Shown: one piece after another, positions 13,701 through 17,628 of the stretch | How positions within the stretch are numbered: the first letter of the stretch is position 1 | How the letters are laid out: every line of letters starts with the position of its first letter | Source of the DNA: Calidifontimicrobium sp964618555 | Lineage (GTDB): Bacteria > Pseudomonadota > Gammaproteobacteria > Burkholderiales > Burkholderiaceae_C | Length of the DNA: 17,628 nucleotides | Reading direction: 5' to 3' | NCBI GenBank assembly: GCA_964618555.1 | Contig: CAZUBF010000070.1 | Span: 1-17,628 of the forward strand | Position numbers and translations under genes: made by a program | Notes under the pieces: model-generated | Database searches by the model: none | What the model saw: only the letters and a program-made list of their open reading frames with translations | Told to the model about the DNA's origin: nothing

Positions 13701-14636
13701 ATGCAACGACGCGACGTCGCCGAACTGCTGCTGCTCAGCGTGCTGTGGGGCGCGGCCTACCTGTTCATGCGTGCGGCGGTGCCGGCGTTCGGTCCGGCGC
13801 CGCTGATCGCGCTGCGCATGGGCATCGCGGCGGTGCTGCTGCTGCCGCTGCTGGGCTGGCGCGGCGGCCTGGGGCAGCTGCGGGCGCACCCGTTCGAGCT
13901 GCTGGTGCTGGCGGTGCCGTTCACCGCGCTGCCCTTCATGCTGCTGGGCTTCGCGGCGCAGCACCTGACGGCCGGGCTGCTGGCGGTGCTGAACGCCACG
14001 GCGCCCCTGTTCGCGGCGCTGCTGGCGCACCACGTCTACCGCGAACGGCTGGGCCGCTGGCGCGGTGCCGGGCTGCTGATCGGCTTCGGCGGCGTGGCGC
14101 TGCTGACCGCGGGCAGCGCGACGCTGCGTTCGACGCTGGGGCTGGTGGCGGTGGCCGCGGTGCTGCTGGCCTCGGCGCTGTGGGCGCTGGGTGCCAACTA
14201 CGCGCGCCGACGGTTGGGCGGCATGGACAACGTGGCGCTCACGGTCGGCAGCCTGGCCGTGGCCGCGCTGGCGCTGGCCCCGCTGGCGGCGGCCACCTGG
14301 CCGGCCACGCCGCCGCCGACGCGCGCGTGGGCCGAGGTGGTGTTTCTGGGCGTGGGCAGTTCGGCGCTGGGCTTCCTGCTGTACTACCGGCTGCTGCGCC
14401 GCATCGGCCCGGTGCGCGCGATCTCGGTGACGTTCCTGAACCCGGTCGTCGCGCTGGCTGCCGGCGTGGTGTACCTGGGCGAGGCGGTGGGCCTGCAGAC
14501 CCTCGCCGGCGCGGCAGTGGTGCTGGCGGGCACGGCCCTGTCACTGGGGTTGTGGCCGCGGCGGGCGGGGGAGGCGGCCGTCATCGATGTGGCGCCAGGC
14601 GGGTGCGAGGCAGGCCGGGCGCGGGGTCCGCGATAG
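13701..14636 (+). CDS. EamA-family (drug/metabolite transporter superfamily) exporter
   Basis: This 311-residue inner-membrane protein has about ten hydrophobic segments in two EamA repeats. The first starts LLLLSVLWGAAYLFMRAAVP and includes FAAQHLTAGLLAVLNATAPL and YRERLGRW. The second includes VLLASALWALGANYARR, GVGSSALGFLLYYRLLR and FLNPVVALAAGVVYLGE. The conserved paired N-x-x-P/LGE layout is that of permeases such as YdcZ/RhaT relatives that export amino acids or metabolites; the substrate is not assignable. The start at 13701 begins the first helix directly. A GATAAG box at 13686-13691 may be a -10. The last 25 residues form a hydrophilic tail. It converges with the nuclease-helicase gene. 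Confidence 0.95.
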   Translation: MQRRDVAELLLLSVLWGAAYLFMRAAVPAFGPAPLIALRMGIAAVLLLPLLGWRGGLGQLRAHPFELLVLAVPFTALPFMLLGFAAQHLTAGLLAVLNATAPLFAALLAHHVYRERLGRWRGAGLLIGFGGVALLTAGSATLRSTLGLVAVAAVLLASALWALGANYARRRLGGMDNVALTVGSLAVAALALAPLAAATWPATPPPTRAWAEVVFLGVGSSALGFLLYYRLLRRIGPVRAISVTFLNPVVALAAGVVYLGEAVGLQTLAGAAVVLAGTALSLGLWPRRAGEAAVIDVAPGGCEAGRARGPR

Positions 14637-14644
14637 GCCCCGCG
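14620..14644. terminator. hairpin across the EamA stop, possible bidirectional terminator
   Basis: CGCGGGG (14620-14626) pairs with CCCCGCG (14638-14644) with an 11-nt loop that contains most of the EamA stop codon. It sits between two convergent genes 36 nt apart, so it could end both transcripts. There is no T-tract on either strand. Confidence 0.35.
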
Positions 14645-14672
14645 AAGAGAGTCCGAGGTCGACCTGCGAGGT

Positions 14673-16688
14673 TCACCCGATCTCGGTCAAACCCAGCGAA
14701 CGCAGGTAGGCATAGGTGCCGTCGTAGAACCCACGGGAGCGCGTCGGGTCGTCGTCCGAGCCCTCGGGCACCACGATCACCATGCCCTGCCGGGCCCGCG
14801 TAAGCAGGACACGATACGCGTTCTTCAGGTACAGCTGGCGGTCCGTCTTGCGGATGTGCTGCCAGCGATGGCCAACGAACGAGTGGTGCTCCCAGCGCCC
14901 ATCGTGAAGTCTCAAGTCGGCGTCCCAGACGACGCCTGTCCAGTCGAGTTCCAGGCCCTGAACGTGAAACTCCGTGGTCGCGTCCTCGAGGTAGTAGGAC
15001 GAGCGCACATCGTCCTTCCCATTGAGAAACCACTTCACCGGATCGATCGGAACCCTCACATCGATGGCATGCGGTTTCAAGCGCTGCGCCTGCGAAGACA
15101 CGACGATGCCGTAACGCTCGCTGCCCCTGGCCGCCTTGCGCAGCCATGACCGAGCAACCGCGACAGTTCGGGTCAGCACCACGGGATACCGGCCCGAGAA
15201 CTGGCGGTACAGCGCCGCTGCGTCAGCGGCTTCGAGATCCAACACCTTCTTCACGAAGGCAGACACGTGCTCGGCCCGGTACGACCGCATCGACACCGAC
15301 AGGTGAAGGTCCTCGTTGAAGAACACGTTTGCCCGCGCCTGAAGAGCGCGCAGCGCGTCTCCCGCTGCGTACTCCGAGTCAGTCAACGTCGGAGACAGAT
15401 GCACATCCCAGTGGGCGTACGATCCCTGCAGCGCATCCAGCCATTCCGAGATGCCTGCCTCGCCGGTGTTGATCTCCTGGCCGCCCCCCACAAGGCACAC
15501 AATCACGGCCCAGTCCTGATGCCGATCCAGGCATGAGATCAGGAAGGCCGGCTCCGACTGCGCGAATCCCGGTCGGTTCTTCTTCTGGCGCATGAACTCG
15601 GCCGTCTTCGCCACGTTCCATGCCCGCTGCGCTTCGTCGAAGATCGTCACATGCTCGGGCGGCGCACTCGTGTCGCGCAGGCACTCGTCGCGGAAGTGAT
15701 GGATGGGCTGGATGAACGACTCCACTGCCTGTCGCGACTGCCTCTTCGTCTGTCTCTGGCCGCGCAGGAGCGCCTGCGTCACACGGTCGCGCACCAGCGC
15801 TTCACGCAGGATTGCCACCAGCGGTCCATTTCCTGACAGATAGACGCTGTGCAACTCGCTGGCGGGATCCTGGAACTGGGTCGCGATGTTCAGGCCCACC
15901 AGCGTCTTGCCCGCTCCGGGTACGCCCGTGACCAGGCAGATGGACTTCAGGCCGCGGGCGCGCGACTGTCGGATCACCTCTGCGACGGTGTGCGACGTAC
16001 GAGCGAGGTTCATCGCGCCGGCATCGCTGCGGGAGATCTCCGAGACCGAGTGCCCACGGTACAACGCCGACGCCGCTTCGATGATCGTCGGCGTCGGTCG
16101 GTACTTGCCGCGCTGCCAGACGTCGGCTTCCAAGAGTGTCGAACTCGCGGTGGCCTGTGCCTGCTGCAGGAACACACCCAAGCGGTCCGTCGACACGCGC
16201 GCGGGTTCGCTGACACCATCACCGTGCCCCTCGGCGCCTTCCACCAACATCCCGTGCACCCCACTGATCACCACCGCCGGCTTGATTCGCGCCCGATGGC
16301 TGGTCTCGTGGAAGTTCTTCAGGTCCAACGCATAGTCCCAGGCCTGATCGATGTCCTGGGCTGTGAACACGCGTTCGCCAATCTTGAACTCGAGCACGAA
16401 TAGCGTGTCCCGCAGGATCACGACCGCGTCGATGCGTCGGCCCAGGCGTGGAACGACGAACTCGAGGAACAGATGACCACGCGGGTCGGCAGAGGCCAGC
16501 GCGAACTGCAGGCAGTCAATCTCTGCTCGCCACGCATCGCGCTGCGATAGATCGACGTCGAATTCACTGCGGGCCGTCAGGTGCCCCAGCACGGAGTCGA
16601 CGTCGCTGTCCCGGAACTCGGCGATCGACGCCGAGTAGTACGACCGCTCGACCAGCGTCGTCGGCTCCGGCAACTCCATCGCCGTCAC
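14673..16688 (-). CDS. RecB-type nuclease fused to DUF2075 helicase-like ATPase, candidate antiphage protein
   Basis: This 671-residue protein has two modules. Residues about 60-125 carry a PD-(D/E)XK core: Asp87 in RRIDAVV, then Glu100-x-Lys102 in LEFKIG, then QAWDY at 115-119, the Q-x3-Y signature of RecB-like nucleases. Residues about 245-671 are a DUF2075 superfamily 1-like ATPase: Walker A GVPGAGKT (255-262), Walker B VTIFDEAQRAW (347-357), the motif III-like CLVGGGQEINTGE (398-410), MRSYR (467-471), a motif V-like region QGLELDWTGVVWDADL (577-592) and a motif VI-like YRVLLTRARQGMVIVVP (625-641). The start is GTG at 16688 or ATG at 16679; AAGGG lies just upstream of the GTG. Third-position A/T is clearly more common than in the neighbours, which suggests transfer. 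It lies alone downstream of gyrB, in the same direction, with a hairpin between them. Antiviral defence is inferred from architecture and position. Confidence 0.92.
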   Translation of the reverse strand: MTAMELPEPTTLVERSYYSASIAEFRDSDVDSVLGHLTARSEFDVDLSQRDAWRAEIDCLQFALASADPRGHLFLEFVVPRLGRRIDAVVILRDTLFVLEFKIGERVFTAQDIDQAWDYALDLKNFHETSHRARIKPAVVISGVHGMLVEGAEGHGDGVSEPARVSTDRLGVFLQQAQATASSTLLEADVWQRGKYRPTPTIIEAASALYRGHSVSEISRSDAGAMNLARTSHTVAEVIRQSRARGLKSICLVTGVPGAGKTLVGLNIATQFQDPASELHSVYLSGNGPLVAILREALVRDRVTQALLRGQRQTKRQSRQAVESFIQPIHHFRDECLRDTSAPPEHVTIFDEAQRAWNVAKTAEFMRQKKNRPGFAQSEPAFLISCLDRHQDWAVIVCLVGGGQEINTGEAGISEWLDALQGSYAHWDVHLSPTLTDSEYAAGDALRALQARANVFFNEDLHLSVSMRSYRAEHVSAFVKKVLDLEAADAAALYRQFSGRYPVVLTRTVAVARSWLRKAARGSERYGIVVSSQAQRLKPHAIDVRVPIDPVKWFLNGKDDVRSSYYLEDATTEFHVQGLELDWTGVVWDADLRLHDGRWEHHSFVGHRWQHIRKTDRQLYLKNAYRVLLTRARQGMVIVVPEGSDDDPTRSRGFYDGTYAYLRSLGLTEIG

Positions 16689-16702
16689 GGGCCCTTGTGC
16701 TT

Positions 16703-16729
16703 CGATCGGTTCTGAGTCACCGCCGATCG
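16703..16729 (-). terminator. hairpin between gyrB and the nuclease-helicase gene
   Basis: CGATCGG (16703-16709) and CCGATCG (16723-16729) form a 7-bp stem with a 13-nt loop, within 51 nt between gyrB and the next gene. It could terminate gyrB transcripts on the minus strand. There is no T-tract. Confidence 0.35.
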
Positions 16730-16739
16730 CCCACCCACG

Positions 16740-17628
16740 TCACACATCGATATTCGCCGCCCTCAGCGCATTCGTCTCGATGAACTCGCGCCGCGGCTCG
16801 ACCTCGTCGCCCATCAGCATCGTGAACACGCGGTCGGCCTCGATGGCGTCGTCGATCTGCACGCGCAGCAGGCGGCGCACGGCGGGGTCCATCGTGGTCT
16901 CCCACAGCTGGCCGGGGTTCATCTCGCCGAGGCCCTTGTAGCGCTGGCGCGCCACGCTGGACTCGGCCTGCTGCATCAGCCAGGCCATCGCGGCGCGGAA
17001 GTCGTCGACCTTCTGTTCCTTGCGCCGCTCGCCCTCGCCGCGGCGCACCACGGCGCCGGCGCCCAGCAGGCCCTTGAAGGTGAGGCCGGCCTGGCTCAGC
17101 GCCTCGTAGTCGGCGCCGTGCACGAAGTCGGCGGTGATCACGCTGGCCTTCACGTTGCCGTGGTGGCGCCGGCCGATGCGCAGCTGGTGCTTGTCGGTGC
17201 GCGCGTCGACCTCGGCGGCGACCTCGGCGTCGTGCAGCGCGGCCTGCAGCGCCGCGGCGCTGGCCTCGGCGTCGGCGGCGGTGTCCAGGTTCAGCGTCAG
17301 GCCGTCGGCGATGGCGCGCAGGGCCTCGACGTCCATCCAGTTGGCCAGGCGGCCGATCACGTTGTTGGCCACCACGTAGCGGCGCGCCAGGTCCTCCAGC
17401 GCGCTGCCGCCGATCTCGGGGCGGCCGTCGCCGGGGTCCACCGCGGCGCCTTCCAGCGCCACCTTCAGCAGGTAGGCGTCGAGTTCGTGGGCGTCCTTCA
17501 GGTACTGCTCGGTCTTGCCGTGCTTGACCTTGTACAGCGGCGGCTGCGCGATGTAGATGTGGCCGCGCTCGACCAGCTCGGGCATCTGGCGGTAGAAGAA
17601 GGTCAGCAGCAGGGTGCGGATGTGGGCG
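16740..17628 (-). CDS. gyrB: DNA gyrase subunit B, C-terminal part (5' end outside window)
   Basis: The leftward frame enters at the window edge in the TOPRIM domain (AHIRTLLLTFFYRQMPELVE) and ends with FIETNALRAANIDV at the stop (16740-16742). About 295 residues are visible. They include the TOPRIM end YIAQPPLYKVKHGKTEQYLK, the long insert typical of Gram-negative GyrB (about 170 residues, here including VVANNVIGRLANWMD and RRHHGNVKASVITADFVHG) and the C-terminal block RQRYKGLGEMNPGQLWETTM used to contact GyrA and DNA. With GyrA it introduces negative supercoils using ATP. The RYKGLGEMN motif and the insert distinguish it from most ParE proteins. In many proteobacteria it lies downstream of dnaA-dnaN, which would be beyond the right edge. 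Confidence 0.98.
   Translation of the reverse strand, partial: AHIRTLLLTFFYRQMPELVERGHIYIAQPPLYKVKHGKTEQYLKDAHELDAYLLKVALEGAAVDPGDGRPEIGGSALEDLARRYVVANNVIGRLANWMDVEALRAIADGLTLNLDTAADAEASAAALQAALHDAEVAAEVDARTDKHQLRIGRRHHGNVKASVITADFVHGADYEALSQAGLTFKGLLGAGAVVRRGEGERRKEQKVDDFRAAMAWLMQQAESSVARQRYKGLGEMNPGQLWETTMDPAVRRLLRVQIDDAIEADRVFTMLMGDEVEPRREFIETNALRAANIDV

Noticed and set aside
15849..16403. 184-codon plus-strand ORF opposite the nuclease-helicase gene
   Set aside because: The minus strand here encodes the ATPase and nuclease motifs with consistent codon use; the plus frame has none.
16740..17628. parE rather than gyrB
   Set aside because: The long proteobacterial insert and the RYKGLGEMN...FIETNAL ending favour GyrB.

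Overview
The window is very GC-rich chromosomal DNA with strong G/C preference at third codon positions. Its gene families (kup, gshB, an extended IF-1 paralogue, a gyrB with the long proteobacterial C-terminal insert, a DsrC/TusE-family protein, short -10-like boxes close to start codons) suggest a betaproteobacterium of the order Burkholderiales. This assignment is inferred from gene content and composition, not from any search.

Layout. (1) 1-1051: the start of a leftward acyl-CoA dehydrogenase-like gene leaves the window at base 1. It diverges from a MarR regulator, and an AT-rich candidate operator lies between them. (2) 1192-4172: rightward kup (potassium uptake) and gshB (glutathione synthetase), ending in a hairpin-rich tail-to-tail junction with a leftward 135-residue uncharacterised protein (4314-4721). 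(3) 4903-9544: a tight rightward operon of an M16 metalloprotease, an MFS transporter and a UvrD/Rep-type helicase, joined by 4-nt ATGA and GTGA overlaps. (4) 9645-10926: a DsrC/TusE-like protein lacking both family cysteines, a structured leader with a 60-residue ORF, and an IF-1 paralogue followed by a perfect 20-bp palindrome. (5) 10947-11805: decayed DNA holding a class IV aminotransferase pseudogene on the minus strand. (6) 11806-14636: a metallo-beta-lactamase-fold protein resembling the flavodiiron family, a small exported protein, a GIY-YIG-like small protein and an EamA exporter. (7) 14673-17628, minus strand: a 671-residue RecB-type nuclease plus DUF2075 helicase fusion just downstream of the 3' part of gyrB.

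How they fit together: most genes are housekeeping or stand-alone. The best candidate for a little-described system is the nuclease-helicase fusion. It is less GC-rich than its neighbours, sits alone between gyrB and an exporter, and has the architecture expected of a single-gene defence system. The cysteine-less DsrC-like protein, the diiron-like hydrolase with an apparently substituted ligand and the broken aminotransferase are the other notable items. No rRNA, tRNA, CRISPR array or complete insertion sequence was recognised.
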